Origin: Bacillota bacterium
Lineage (GTDB): Bacteria; Vulcanimicrobiota; JAMDEM01
Direction of reading: 5' to 3'
Assembly (NCBI GenBank): GCA_023486985.1
Contig: JAMDEM010000035.1
Location: 1-5,577 of the forward strand
DNA: 5,577 nucleotides
Within the stretch, counting starts at the first letter, position 1; the number at the start of each line of letters is the position of its first letter. Under the pieces are notes generated by a model, which ran no database searches, had not been told where the DNA came from, and was given only the letters and a program-made list of their open reading frames with translations. The translations under genes were made by a program, and so were the position numbers. Shown here one piece after another: positions 5,553 to 5,577 of the stretch.

Positions 5553-5577
5553 CATTGATAGGAAGATCTGATGAATG
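5553..5577. repeat. Exact 25-nt inverted copy of FHA coding sequence at the window edge
   Basis: The last 25 nt of the window are the perfect reverse complement of 5307-5331, which lies inside the FHA gene and encodes its conserved LIGRSDE core. Identity stops sharply at 5552 on the inner side and may continue beyond the right edge. The position at the extreme end suggests a contig-end fold-back or chimera, or less likely a real inverted duplication or a divergent FHA paralogue. Confidence 0.9.

Noticed and set aside
5553..5577. Start of a divergent plus-strand FHA gene (LIGRSDE readable on the plus strand)
   Set aside because: Only 25 nt are visible and they are identical at nucleotide level to the neighbouring FHA gene; a paralogue would be expected to differ, so an inverted duplication or join artefact is more likely.
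1..5577. CRISPR array, tRNA/rRNA genes, prophage or transposase
   Set aside because: No regularly spaced direct repeats, tRNA cloverleaf, rRNA sequence or transposase/integrase coding sequence was found on either strand.

Overview
All five protein-coding genes in this window lie on the minus strand and read from right to left. In transcription order they are a small membrane-anchored FHA-domain protein, a SEDS-family (RodA/FtsW) peptidoglycan polymerase, a class B penicillin-binding protein (PbpA type), a class II fructose-1,6-bisphosphatase (GlpX), and a transmembrane Ser/Thr protein kinase of the PknB/PrkC type. The kinase runs off the left edge just after its membrane segment.

FHA + SEDS polymerase + class B PBP + eukaryotic-type kinase is the cell-wall growth and phospho-signalling locus known from Actinobacteria (fhaB-pstP-rodA-pbpA-pknA-pknB), with looser versions in Clostridia. 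The window therefore suggests a Gram-positive-type bacterium: a low- to moderate-GC Clostridia/Peptococcaceae-like lineage or a deep-branching actinobacterial lineage. The sequence alone does not decide between them. Two families of short dispersed palindromic repeats (GTCATCCTGAGC... and GTCATTGCGAGG...), common in many environmental genomes, occupy the two larger intergenic gaps.

Layout: 1-1031 kinase (C-terminus missing); 1035-2000 glpX, ending 3 nt before the kinase start; 2001-2129 gap with a 59-nt imperfect palindrome; 2130-3518 pbpA, overlapping the SEDS gene through an ATGA junction; 3515-4780 rodA/ftsW-like gene; 4781-5110 non-coding gap with repeat arms and a weak promoter candidate; 5111-5530 FHA gene with a TTG start; 5531-5577 leader whose last 25 nt are an exact inverted copy of part of the FHA coding sequence.

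How the genes work together (inference from families and order): the SEDS protein polymerises glycan strands and the PBP cross-links them. The kinase probably senses wall fragments or lipid II through extracellular domains outside the window and phosphorylates targets, and the FHA protein docks phosphothreonine partners. GlpX is the unusual member. It makes fructose-6-phosphate, the precursor of glucosamine-6-phosphate and hence UDP-GlcNAc, so a link between gluconeogenic supply and wall synthesis is possible but unproven. I see no wholly new system; the noteworthy points are the glpX placement, the lack of a PP2C phosphatase where pstP usually sits, the repeats, and the inverted duplication at the right edge.
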